A DNA stretch of 64,000 nt, from contig BCIG01000005.1 in NCBI GenBank assembly GCA_001599915.1, positions 310,001 through 374,000 on the forward strand, in the 5' to 3' direction. The notes under the pieces are model-generated. The model was not told the DNA's origin. It ran no database searches and was given only the letters and a program-made list of their open reading frames with translations. The first letter of the stretch is position 1, and each line of letters starts with the position of its first letter. This document shows positions 1 through 11,500 of this stretch, piece after piece. Position numbers and translations under genes: made by a program. This DNA comes from Symbiotaphrina buchneri. Its lineage: Eukaryota > Ascomycota > Symbiotaphrinales > Symbiotaphrinaceae.

Positions 1-881
1 CACACGCATCTCGAGCACTCGTCCACCTTAGTTGCTGAGGTATGCTGAAACTGCGCCGGTGAATATTCGTGAGTCAGAATATTTGTGACGAAGCGTCTAT
101 CAGGAGACGTTGAAAACGTCGGTTTGTACGACATATACATGAGCTGTGACTGCCAATTCAAGCTGACGGAAAGAGGGACAGAGCGAACGACAGGAGATGA
201 GTCATGGGGCGAAGTCAAAGAGTGGTAATTGTCTGTCTACCGTATGCGGACGACATTATAGGTTGGGGCACGGGGTTCCATACCGAGCCGTGTACCTAGC
301 ATTGCTTCTACAGCGGGATGATGATACAGGTGGTCAGTCAGTCGGTGAGCGTTTTCGGGATAAGGGTTAGGGCCAATAATAAATGGATGACAAAGCTGGG
401 CAACTGTGCACATTTGCACATCAAAATATGGGCAAAAGTGAAGGAAGGGTTACCTTAGGCGAGGGTGAGGGCTAACCAGAGTTGGAAATGGAAAGTCGCT
501 AGCGTCATTGCTTGAAAATCACATTTGCCCACGCACCCCACCAACCAACCGGCCACTCGCTTGCTCGCTCGCCCTCGCCCTTCCTTACTACCCTCCTCCC
601 GTCCTCCCTCCCCATTCTGTTTCACGACGCTCGTCGAACGTCGCTGACACTTCCTCCACATCCTTTGAAGATTCGAGGCATCCTTTGTCTCTTCTTCTAC
701 ACTTCCAAGCTCCGGTGCGGATCTGTTCACGCGACAGCTCATCGGCCTCAAAAGTTTGGATCGGGAGTTCCTGTCTCTTAGAAGCGGGGTTCTTCGGACT
801 TGACTTTTTTTCTTTCCCCCAAACCTCATCGTCCATCGTGAGAAAAAGTTTTAGAAGGGTTCCATCTTCAACACCGCAACC
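1..881 (+). promoter_or_regulatory. Upstream region of the EF-2 gene, with a pyrimidine-rich tract
   Basis: No gene is supported here; the short open frames have no recognisable protein. From about 540 to 620 the plus strand is strongly pyrimidine-rich (runs of C and T broken by single purines). Such tracts are common just upstream of very highly expressed genes in filamentous ascomycetes, which fits an elongation factor gene starting at 882. The stretch 860-881 is the immediate leader, and the start codon has the favourable context CAACCATGG. Promoter function is inferred from position and composition only. Confidence 0.5.
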
Positions 882-3816
882 ATGGTCAAGTAGGTCCTCC
901 AATGCGATAACTCATGCTGGTTTCTTTCGTCGGACTTTGGATGCTCTCCATATCATGAGGCATCCAGTTCTTGTCGAAGCTGCGATAAGGCGGTGAGGTT
1001 TGCTTATACAGTAACGGGCCGGCTAACATAATGTCTCTTTGTTTGCAGCTTCACCGTCGAGGAGGTACGCCATTTCCATATTCGATTACGACTCCCAGAG
1101 CATGGGACTGAGGTCGATTTGATGCTAATATGTTTTCTAGATTCGGGCCCTTATGGACCATCCCACCAACATCCGTAACATGTCGGTCATTGCCCATGGT
1201 GAGCATATCCGCGCGCTTCTGGCCTTGTATTCCATTGTCTAACAACTTGCTCGAAATAGTCGACCACGGCAAATCCACTCTGACCGACTCGCTCGTCCAG
1301 CGGGCCGGTATCATCTCGGCCGCCAAGGCAGGTGAAGCCCGTTTCACCGACACTCGCCAGGATGAGCAGGATCGTTGCATTACCATCAAATCTACCGCCA
1401 TCTCTCTGTTTGCCCACATGGATGACGAGGAGGACCTGAAGGACTCCTACCAGAAGACCGATGGGCCAGACTTCTTGATCAACTTGATCGACTCGCCAGG
1501 TCACGTCGACTTCTCATCCGAAGTGACAGCTGCTCTGCGTGTCACTGATGGTGCCTTGGTCGTCGTTGACTGCGTCGAAGGTGTGTGTGTGCAGACCGAG
1601 ACCGTACTTCGTCAGGCTCTGGGTGAGCGTATCAAGCCCGTCTGTATCATCAACAAGGTCGATCGTGCCTTGCTTGAGCTGCAGGTTTCCAAGGAAGATC
1701 TTTACCAATCTTTCTCGAGAACCGTTGAATCCGTGAACGTCATCATCGCTACTTACTACGACAAAGCTCTCGGTGACGTGCAGGTCTACCCTTACAAGGG
1801 AACCGTGGCTTTTGGCTCTGGTCTTCACGGCTGGGCTTTCACCATCCGCCAGTTCGCGACCAAGTACGCCAAGAAGTTTGGTGTCGACAAGAACAAGATG
1901 ATGGAGCGTCTCTGGGTATGTCTTGACAAGACGCATCTTTTGAAGAAACAAGTTTGTGCTGACTCGTTTTAGGGCGACAACTTCTTTAACCCCAAGACCA
2001 AGAAGTGGACCAAGACCGAAACCCATGAAGGCCAGACGCTTGAGCGTGCCTTCAACCAGTTCATCCTCGATCCCATCTTCAAGATCTTTGGTGCCATCAT
2101 GAACTTCAAGAAGGAGGAAATCCCGACTCTCCTCACTAAGCTGGAAATCAAGCTCACTGCGGAAGAGAAGGCCCTCGAAGGCAAGGCTCTCTTGAAGGTC
2201 GTCATGAGGAAGTTCCTGCCAGCCGCTGATGCTCTCCTGGAGATGATGGTTCTCCACCTTCCGTCCCCCGTCACCGCCCAGAAATACCGTTCCGAGACCC
2301 TGTACGAAGGTCCCCCTGATGATGAGGCTGCCATCGGTATCCGTGACTGTGACCCTAAGGGTCCGCTCATGCTTTACGTCTCTAAGATGGTGCCGACCTC
2401 TGACAAGGGTCGTTTCTACGCTTTCGGTCGTGTTTTCTCCGGTACCGTCCGGTCAGGTCTCAAGGTCCGCATCCAGGGCCCCAACTACGTCCCTGGCAAG
2501 AAGGATGATCTCTTCATCAAGGCTATCCAGCGTACTATCCTCATGATGGGTCGTTACATTGAGCCCATCGAGGATGTGCCGGCTGGTAACATCTTGGGTT
2601 TGGTCGGTGTCGATCAGTTCCTGCTCAAGTCTGGTACTTTGACCACTTCTGAGACTGCCCACAACCTGAAGGTCATGAAGTTCTCCGTCTCCCCCGTTGT
2701 GCGGCGCTCGGTTGAGGTCAAGAACGCTAACGACCTGCCCAAGCTGGTGGAAGGTCTCAAGCGTCTGTCGAAGTCTGATCCTTGCGTGCTGACTTACATT
2801 TCCGAGTCCGGAGAACACGTCGTCGCCGGTGCTGGTGAGCTTCACTTGGAAATTTGCTTGAAGGATCTTGAGGAGGACCACGCTGGTGTGCCGCTCCGTA
2901 TTTCCGACCCTGTCGTCGCCTACCGCGAGACTGTTGGCGGTACCTCGAGCATCACCGCTCTGTCCAAGTCTCCCAACAAGCACAACCGTCTGTACGTGAC
3001 GGCTACACCGTTGGGTGAGGAAGTCTCCAAGGACATCGAGGATGGCAAGATCAACCCTCGTGACGACTTCAAGGCTCGCGCTCGTATCTTGGCGGATGAG
3101 CATGGATGGGATGTGACTGACGCCCGTAAGATCTGGTGTTTCGGTCCCGACACCAACGGTCCCAACTTGTTGGTCGACCAGACGAAAGCTGTGCAGTACC
3201 TGAACGAAATCAAGGACTCAGTCGTCTCTGGTTTCCAGTGGGCCACAAGGGAAGGCCCAGTGGCTGAGGAGCCCATGCGGTCGATCCGCTTCAACATCCT
3301 TGATGTTACCCTGCACGCCGACGCTATCCATCGCGGTGGTGGTCAGATCATTCCTACCGCTCGTCGTGTCTTGTACGCGGCTACTCTTCTTGCTGATCCC
3401 GGTCTTCTTGAACCCGTCTTCTTGGTGGAGATCCAGGTGCCCGAGCAAGCAATGGGTGGTATCTACGGCGTTCTTACCCGTCGGAGAGGTCACGTTTTCG
3501 CCGAGGAACAGCGTCCTGGAACCCCTCTCTTCAACGTCAAGGCCTACCTTCCTGTCAAGGAGTCATTCGGTTTCACTGCCGACTTGCGGTCACATACCGG
3601 TGGTCAGGCCTTCCCCCAGATGGTGTTCGACCACTGGCAGATTCTGCCCGGTGGTTCGCCGCTTGACCCCTCGACCCTGCCAGGTGCCGTCGTGCAGGAG
3701 ATGCGGAAACGTAAGGGTATCAAGGAGCAAGTTCCGGGTGTTGACAACGTAAGTTCGAACGCTTTCTTCAGGTTTGACACGAAGCTAATGAATTGTAGTA
3801 CTACGACAAGCTATAG
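882..3816 (+). CDS. EFT2: Translation elongation factor 2 (EF-2), six exons
   Basis: This GTPase moves tRNA and mRNA through the ribosome after peptide bond formation, in the cytosol. Exons are 882-889, 1049-1064, 1141-1198, 1260-1915, 1973-3748 and 3799-3816, giving 843 residues, the normal length for fungal EF-2. The first two exons encode MVNFTVEE, and the last encodes YYDKL. The P-loop region reads [12 protein letters not shown] and is interrupted by the third intron. DSPGHVDF and [11 protein letters not shown] are the other GTPase motifs. The loop [11 protein letters not shown] near the C-terminus is the segment that carries the diphthamide histidine. Small 5' exons followed by one long exon are typical of the gene in Eurotiomycetes. 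All splice sites are GT-AG and all phases agree. The gene looks intact and identification is essentially certain. Confidence 0.97.
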
Positions 3817-4631
3817 AAGGTTCCTGTCTCGTGTGATAGATCTCTTCTTGCATCTTGTCTTCCAGATAGCACCAAATCATCCAGAGCCACGATCGGCGCG
3901 GTGGAGGCATAGTGTCTGAAGTGGTGCAAGACGAAAATGACGACTACTTTGCAATGAACAGGTTTCTTTAGTTGGCACTCTTTTTTCACTTTGCTTTTAT
4001 TCCTGTTACACGCATTCCATAGGATCCTCAAATCGTGAATAAAGTCTAAGATTGCGCTCTACTTGTACGATGAGTCTCAAGTAGGCCCTTGCCGCATTCA
4101 GTGATCTACGCCGGCTACAAGTCTGTATTCCTCTCGCATTGACCGGTCGACCGGAGCGCCATCCAGCATGCTTCTGTGCCTGTAGTGAGGTATTGATCCA
4201 AAATAATTGCGCTTGGGCCGCCGTGTTGTCACCGTGATTTTCGCCTGGGGTGGAGTGGCCCTCTCACAATCACGTGACTTCGAGGTTGCACGACCAATTT
4301 ATTTCAAACAAGCACAGCTGCAGCCAACAGCAGCCGCCTTAAACCGCTCCGGAGAGCTTCCTTCAGAATCCAATTCGATAGCTCTGTCAGGATCTCATCA
4401 ATTACTGGAAGTTCCTCCGCTCCGTCACCTAGAGGCAGGGATCCTGAGTGTGCTTTAAGCGCTTCTGCGACGCGTTATCCTACGTGCTTGTAACGAGGAC
4501 TGCGGACAGGCAGGTGAATTTCCCTAGGGAGGCAGCGAACGTTGAGAAGTCGCTGACGAGGGTTCTCCCCAAGTTCTCGCTCTGTTCTGTGGTCTGTCTC
4601 GGTACCCTTCTGCTTCAGCAATACGGGCATC
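3817..4631. other. EF-2 3' region and upstream region of the RBM26/27-like gene
   Basis: An AATAAA-like hexamer at about 4038 could be the EF-2 polyadenylation signal. From about 4200 to 4631 lies the leader or promoter of the next gene. The open frames across it (for example 4207-4458) have no recognisable protein and no good exon structure. Nothing else is seen. Confidence 0.4.
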
Positions 4632-7166
4632 ATGCAGCTCACTGAGGAGGAAGAGGCGCCCTTGAAGCAATGGATAGTGAAGAGGCTGGAAGATATGTAT
4701 GTTATTAGCAAGCTTGGGTTGGATTACCCGTTATAGATTCCGCTGGCTCACAAGAGATACAGCTCAGACGCGGACTCAGACGTGCTTGCGGACTACGTTC
4801 TTGCTTTGGTACGGTCGGATGCGCCTGATGAGGATGTCAGGAGCCTCTCCATCAAAGAATTAGAGGATTTCCTTAAGCAGAGTATGTTTGGAGATTCGGA
4901 TGGATACCCGCGCTGCCCTTTAACTGACATGGGATAGATACTGAGCGGTTCGTCGACGATATTATCACCACAATAAAGACGAAAGCATATTTGGCGGGCC
5001 CCGATGCAGACCCTGCGCCTGCCTCATTGCCTTCTCCGGACATTCCCAAGGGCCCTGCGGGCGGACCTCATGGCGAAACTACATACCGGGGAGGCATGAA
5101 TGGCGCACAGCGGGGACGCGGCGATGGCCAATCCCGGAAGCGCTCATTCCACGATAGCAATGCGAATGATCCGCATTACGGGCGACAAGGAGATCGGTCA
5201 ATCAAGCAGATGCGCAGGGGCGGCCCTCGAGGAGGAAGAATGGAGAACATGTTTGGCACAAGAGGAGGTTATGCCCCTGGACATGGGCATGATGTCCAAA
5301 TGGGCGGTCTATCCGGAATGTCCCAGTCTACAGCAGCAGGATTCCCGGGCATGCCACAGCTCTCGCCAGGAGCCTTTCCGATGCTAGATCCCAATGATCC
5401 AATGTCTGGTATCCTAGCTCTGCAAGCCATGGGCCTCCCACCTCCTCCTGGTATGCCACAGTTTCCTCCAGCAGGTTCCCCAACCGGTTTCGGCAACTCG
5501 AACTCGGCAAGGGCTTCCGGTAGAAACGCACCCCCAGTCCGTAAAGTAGGACAGAGGTGCAGGGACTATGATCAAAAGGGCTTCTGCGCTTTGGGCAACA
5601 TGTGCCCGTATGAGCACGGCACGGATCCTATGATCGTTCCAGGTCAAAATGAAGGTAGTACTGTCTAATTCTGCGTTTATATACAAGGCTGATTATTCTA
5701 GAATATGATCCTAAGAACTCTTCAGTCCTTTTGGATACACCACAGACTTCAGCACCTCCGACAAATGGGCACTCTTTCCGGGGCAATGATAGAGGGCGCG
5801 GTCGCGGCAGAGGTGGAAGTGGACCAGCTGGCCGTGGTGGCCGCGCACCCTTTTCCCATGCCGGGCCAAATCATGACAAGTCCATCACCACCATCGTGGT
5901 CGAGCAAATACCTGAAGACAAATTCGATGAACAGACAGTACGGGACTTTTTCTCGGAGTTCGGAACTATCCAGGAAGTGAAGCTGCAGGCATATAAACGC
6001 CTGGCACTGGTAAAGTACGAGGATTGGGCATCCGCAAAACGTGCGTATGATAGCCCCAAAGTAATCTTCGACAACCGATTCGTCAAGGTATATTGGTACA
6101 AGCCGGACTCCTTGCCAAAACCACCAGCGGAGGATGGGCGGTCAGCATCACCAGCACAGAAGCCAGTGGAAGAGAAGATCGATCTAGAAGAGTTTGCCCG
6201 CAAACAGGCGGAGCTCCAAAAGGTGCATGAGGAGAAGATGCGCAAGAAGAAAGAGGCTGAAGCTGCACGCGAAGCATTAGAGAAGCGCAAAGAAGAATTA
6301 TTGAAGAGCCAGGCCGAAGAGAAACGCAAGTTAATGGAGAAGTTGGCGGCAAAATCCGGTGCCAAAGCTGCCAGCGCAAGCCCTGCACCGTCCGCATCAG
6401 AGTGTGCCACCAATGGCACGGATACGGATGGAGAGAAGAAGAAGAGCTCTCAGACAGAAGCTCTGCGCGCGCAACTTGCCGCTCTGGAGGAGGAAGCCAA
6501 GAGCCTGGGAATCGATCCTACCCAGACTGAGGAAGCATTCTCTTCGCGGGGCGGCTATAGAGGCCGGGGTCGGGGCGCATACCGCGGCGGCTTTGCCCCT
6601 CGTGGGCGTGGTGGTTATGACCCCTCATTTCGTGGCGCTTACCGGCGAAGGTTCCCCACCCGAGGCCGCGGAGCTGTGTCTTACAAACTTGACAATCGTA
6701 CCAAGAAGGTCTCCGTCACCGGGGTGGAATGGGATACCAACAAGGACGAGAGCTTGCGGCAGTACCTCCTTGTGAGTCTCTCCATTCCCTCTTCCTCTAT
6801 CCCCGTTTCGCAGGGACCAGCTAACATTGACACGCACAGGGCATTGGCGAGTTTGAATCCATCCAGCCCTCTCCGGACCGGCCTACCGACTCCTTGTACA
6901 TCACTTTCAAAGACCGCCCCACGGCCGAGAAGTTCATGTACGCCGGCGGAGACATCCCTTCCATCGGCAAGGTCGAGCTCGCGTGGGTCAATAACCCCAC
7001 AGCGGTACCCACCTCGTCGGCGGAACCACCTGCTGGTACGGACGTGAAAATGGAGGGTACTGCAGAGACGTCGCAGAATGGAGACGGCGAGGCCGCTGGC
7101 TTTTCGAACAGCCGTAATATGGATTATGATGTGGCGGATGATGACGATAGGTGGATGGTGGACTGA
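4632..7166 (+). CDS. PWI-like / CCCH zinc finger / RRM protein, RBM26/RBM27-Rmn1 type
   Basis: Likely nuclear RNA-binding protein. The family (human RBM26/27, fission yeast Rmn1) works with the MTREC/PAXT RNA-surveillance machinery that feeds RNA to the exosome. Exons 4632-4696, 4763-4881, 4938-5654, 5702-6771 and 6840-7166 give 765 residues. Domains in order are: an N-terminal PWI-like fold of about 80 residues starting MQLTEEEEAPLKQWIVK; a low-complexity Gly/Pro/Met region; one CCCH finger (C-x8-C-x5-C-x3-H, CRDYDQKGFCALGNMCPYEH); an RRM beginning TTIVVEQIPEDKF; a long charged coiled coil; an RGG/RG region (RGGYRGRGRGAYRGG); a second degenerate RRM split by the last intron; and an acidic tail. 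The domain order matches the family. The target RNAs cannot be read from sequence. Confidence 0.88.
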
Positions 7167-7541
7167 GCAGAAGACGGAGGGGAGAATGGCTCGCTGAAGT
7201 GCCTTGATGTGTCCTTAGTCTTCCGATCCATATGCATTTTCGTGCTTCAGGCGCCTTCTATTCATTCAACGACGTGTATCATATTTAAAAAGCATGAAGC
7301 GGTGTATCTCTTCTTAGTTTACGGAGGGGACACATGGGCATATCAATTCAAAAGCATTGTGTGTGACTACTTGAATCCTCAATTGCTGGGCTTGGTTATT
7401 ACGTGCTCAAAACAGGACAGACCCCTTTCCAAGCCCCTGACGAGCCAACCGAGACTGCGTGCTGTATGTGAGAGCACACATCCAAACCACCGGTTTTTGA
7501 CGCCTGGAATGCTAACCAACTGAACTGGCACAGCGCGGTAT
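7167..7541. other. Convergent intergenic region, no gene seen
   Basis: This 375-base gap separates the 3' ends of two convergent genes. It should hold both polyadenylation regions. An AT-rich segment sits at about 7270-7300. No open frame here has a recognisable product. Confidence 0.5.
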
Positions 7542-10433
7542 CTAAGCACCATCCTCGTTCTTCGTAGAAACATCGCCCAACAATCCTCCCACGCCCTCAA
7601 CGGCCTTCTCCGTCTCCACTGCCTTAAACGCCGCGCCCCTCGCCGCCTTCTCCTCGCCCCTCTCAGCGCGCTCATAGGCCTCAGGGCTGCGATCCGTAAG
7701 CGTACGCAGGTCCTCATCACTCAGGATCTGCGCGCCGTCGACCTTCTCGCCAAGCTCGACCTTCTCGAACTCCTCCGTGCTCAGGATGCGGCGCAGCTCG
7801 TTCCAGTCGTCCTCACGCTCGCCGCCGCCCAGTCGTCGGAACTTGCCCTTCTGGATTACCAGCTTCTCCAGCCGCCGCTTGCGGTCCGCCTTCTCCAGCA
7901 GCACCTCCTCCACAGTGCCGCGCGTGGCCAGGCGGTAGACCAGCACGGGGCGCGTCTGCCCGATTCGGTGCGCGCGGTCCTGCGCCTGCACGTCCTGCTG
8001 CGGGTTCCAGTCCGAGTCGAACAGGACGACGGTGTCGGCCGCGGCCAGGTTGATGCCTTGCCCGCCTGCACGGGTGGAGAGTAAAAACAGGTTGTAGCTG
8101 GGGTCGCTGTTGAAGGCGCGAATCTGCTCTTGTCGATCGGCTTGTGCGACGCTGCCATCGATCCGGCAGGTACGCCAGTCGCGCAGCGTCGTTGCCCACG
8201 TCTCGATGATGTCGAGAGTAGTTTTGAATTGAGAGAAGATGAGCACCTTGTGGTTGTCGGCGAACAGGGGAGGAAGTAGGCGGTCGAGTAGCAGTAGTTT
8301 TCCAGAAGAGGTCATTATGGTTTCGTCGACCTCGGATTCGTCGGCCCAAGGCCAGTAGAAGTTGTGCGGCGAGTTGCAAGCTAGACGAAGCTGCATGAGA
8401 GGATTCTGCAGCTTCTTCTGGGCGATCTGCTTTTCTGCGGAACCGTTAGTACAAGTATAGCAGTTTGGGATGTGGGATACGTACTAGCCAGAGCTATGGT
8501 CTTCGCTCTGTCGACTTCTTCTTGCTCTTCGGAATCGAGTTCCTCTTCTTCATCTGCTTTGGCTACCTTTTCATGCAGCTTCTTGAAGAACTCTTGGTCG
8601 CTCAGCTCCTTGTAGCTCTGCCTCTTGCCAGCTTTGCGGCCTCGTAGGCTAGTCGCAGGCGTTGATGCCCGGCTCGATTTTGCGCTCTTGTTCGGCGTTG
8701 CAGTGCCGCTATCATCTGCCTTGCGCTTCAAGCTCAAGCTTCGAGAACTTCTGGGTGTATTTGACGCTGGCGTTCCGGTCATGCTCTCAACGACCTTTTC
8801 TTCCAGGTAAGCACGGCTGTTACCCTCGAGAATCTCTTTGTACAGTTCCTTCTGGGTCGTTGTGAGCGGCGCATAGAGCACATATTCTCGCTTCTTTGGC
8901 AATGAGGTCTCAACATCCGCCTTGACACGTCGTAGAAGGAAGGGCTTCAGGATAGCATACAGGGAAGATATGACCTTGGTCTTCTTTTCCCCTTGAAGAA
9001 TCTGTTCGTGACCTTGCTTCTCCTGAAGCGCAGAGAAATCAAACCAGCTTTCGAAGGACTCTAGCGTGTCGAAGACTTCTGGCATCAGAAAGTTCAATAA
9101 TGACCAGAGCTCGGCCAAGTTATTCTGCAGAGGAGTTCCTGTAATCAGCAGGCGGTTTGACGACCTATATGCCTTGAGCTCTCGGATCAGGCGGCAATTG
9201 AGATTCTTCAGGCGATGTCCTTCATCCTGAGACGCGAAATAGTCAGCATGCGCCAGATCACAAGCGGGAGGTGCTCACAATGATAATGAATTTCCAGTCA
9301 TAATTCTGGAGAAACTTCCTGTCATTGATGCAGATTTCATAGCTCGTGCACACCACAGGAAATTCCGGACTGTGCTGATTTCTCAGTTTCGTCCGCCGGA
9401 TATTCTCTCTTTCTTGCTTTGAGCCATGATACAATACCACGGGTATTTTTGGTGTCCATCTCTGGAACTCTTCTACCCAGTTGCTGAGCGTACTCAGAGG
9501 AGCAGCGACCAGAAAGGGCCCATTCGTCCCTTTTCCTCTCAGGAAGGCCAGGAATGCGATGGTCTGGACCGTCTTCCCCAACCCCATTTCGTCAGCCAGG
9601 ATACCGTTCAATCCGTTTTCGTACAGCGACCGTAACCATTCCAAGCATTCTAGTTGGTAGCTGCGCATAACTCCACCCGTAACCAGTTCCGGCTGTCTCG
9701 CAGAACGCAGATCTTGCGCACCCAATGCCTTTGGGTTGACCTCATGTTCCATAGCGGCCTCTTCCAATGCTTCTACCATTGAGTCCTTTCCCGCTTTCGC
9801 CGTTAAGTCCTCCTTCTTGAAATAGTCTCTGATAGTCACATCACCCTTCTTCCCCTTACCCCGGCTAGGTAACTCCCTGGACTTTGTATCCACCTTTGCC
9901 TCCTTCTTCACCCTTGCCGCCATATCCTCCTCTCCTTCCTTCTCCGCTCCGCCAGCCCCGGCACGTGTGCTCCTCCTATTGGTTCGCCCTCCTGTAGCCG
10001 CCTTCGCCGCCTCATTCATCGCTTTCTGGCCTGCCTTCTCCGCACGTTGTTCCCGCCTCGCATCATCCCGCTCAGCCGCCTCCTCTTCCTTCTTCATCTT
10101 GCTCATCAAGATCGAGGCATAGATCTTGCTCTGACCGAGCAGGTACTCCAATTTCTGGAATTTGGCATCCACCGCCTCGCCCCCGCTCTCAAGGTCCTTT
10201 CCGCGCTCTTCTTCCGCCTTCTTCAAGCGCCGCTGCTCTGCTTTCTCGCCCGCTATGCGCATCTTCTCCTCCTCCTTGCGCATCGCCTCCGAGACAGGGG
10301 CAGCGGTGCCATTCTGTTCATTGCTTCCATTGTCATCGTCCGCTGGGGATTCGGGAGGTGGAGAAGAAGGAGGCGAGCTGGCTAAAAGCGCTGGACTGTG
10401 TTGTGATTCGGAAGATGTGTTTGAAGGAGCCAT
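7542..10433 (-). CDS. SNF2-family chromatin remodeler, LSH/DDM1/Irc5 type
   Basis: ATP-dependent nucleosome remodeler. Relatives include HELLS/LSH, DDM1, yeast Irc5 and Neurospora MUS-30, with roles in heterochromatin, cohesin loading and genome stability. Exons are 10433-9279, 9226-8485 and 8434-7542, giving 929 residues. Residues about 50-145 form a charged coiled coil containing KFQKLEYLLGQSKIYASILM, the conserved N-terminal patch of the LSH group. ATPase motif I is DEMGLGKT (281-288). Motif II, DEGH, begins at residue 386 exactly after intron 1. ITGTPLQNNLAELW follows. The C-terminal helicase lobe carries STRAGGQGINLAAADTV and QAQDRAHRIGQ near 785. A Ser/Lys-rich insert with SLKRKADDSG lies between the lobes. 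There is no bromodomain, chromodomain or HAND-SLIDE region, which argues against SWI2 or ISWI. The gene looks intact. Confidence 0.92.
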
Positions 10434-11500
10434 GGCCCTGGTGTGGCAAGGGGTCGCGGAGAGTGCAACTTCTCTTTGTCTCTGCGCCCGATTTTGCCTG
10501 CTAATCCGTGAAAGTCGAAACGCTTAGGTAGCCAATATCAAGCCTACAGGAAGAAGGGACAGCAAATGAAGCCAATGCAGATCGCAGCTCTTGGAAGAGA
10601 GCTGGCGGAGGGTGATGGTTTGCAGCTTGAAAGCTCAGCAGCAGAGGGGTTCAAATCGTCATCGACTTTTGAGTCTAAATGGAAGGCGCGTCGCGCGTCG
10701 CCCAGACCGCGTTTCCCAACCTAACCACATTGGATTGAAAGAGCTTCCTTGCAGTGCAGCCGGACGTCATCATGCATTCAGGGGCTAATTCATCACACCG
10801 ATGCTAACTACAGGATCGAAGACGAATGTTCTGAACATTAATATTCATTATCGTACTATAAGGCCTATTCTATGCAGGTCCTCTCCAGTAAGTGGTCATG
10901 CTCCGTATAAAGGACATTGTAGAAATCTAAACCTGGGTACCACCCGGACCCGTTATGCAAGGCCGCCTGCACCGTCAAACGCCCTGTAATAGCAATACCC
11001 GTGGTCAATGAAATGAACATATAAAATCATGCTCCACATGACACAGGTATAGCGAAGCAGCAGCCTGATCAACCAGCATCTTCCTGCAGCTCCTCAAAAT
11101 TATACACTTGATCAGCCACTTCTTGGTCGTCACAAGCATGCAATCAAAAGCCAACCAGCCCAAAATAATGCAAAGTACAGCACGTCCAAGATGTAGACAA
11201 AGCGTGCGTTCCCACCAATAGACTCTAGCCCAACCTGCAGACCACTGATTGGGGATGCAAAAAGCGACATAAAACAAAGAATTTACACGGCCGGCCACAA
11301 GCGGACTCGAAAAAGCAGAGGGGGTATGTAAGGCCAGCCATGAGTACACAAAATCAATAGTAGGTTCGGCAAGTCTCGTCGAGCTTTGCTAGGAGTAACG
11401 GAATGCCGAGTAGGCACGCCCAAATCAGACACTCCGATCATGGAAAGCCAGTTGAACAAGTCCGTCATGCGACGAGAAGGGAGAGATACGAGTCTGACGT
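10434..11500. other. Region between the LSH-type gene and KRE6, no gene seen
   Basis: This is the 5' region of the remodeler gene (minus strand) and the 3' region of the KRE6-type gene. The frames at 10591-10989 and 11005-11349 have no recognisable product and no supporting splice structure. A tRNA-like word near 10637 was checked and rejected. Confidence 0.45.

Noticed and set aside
455-996. Overlapping frames on both strands upstream of EF-2
   Set aside because: They lie on the pyrimidine-rich promoter and the true first exon and first intron of EF-2.
10600-10680. tRNA-like word GGTTCAAATC near 10637
   Set aside because: No matching A box, acceptor stem or anticodon arm can be drawn around it.
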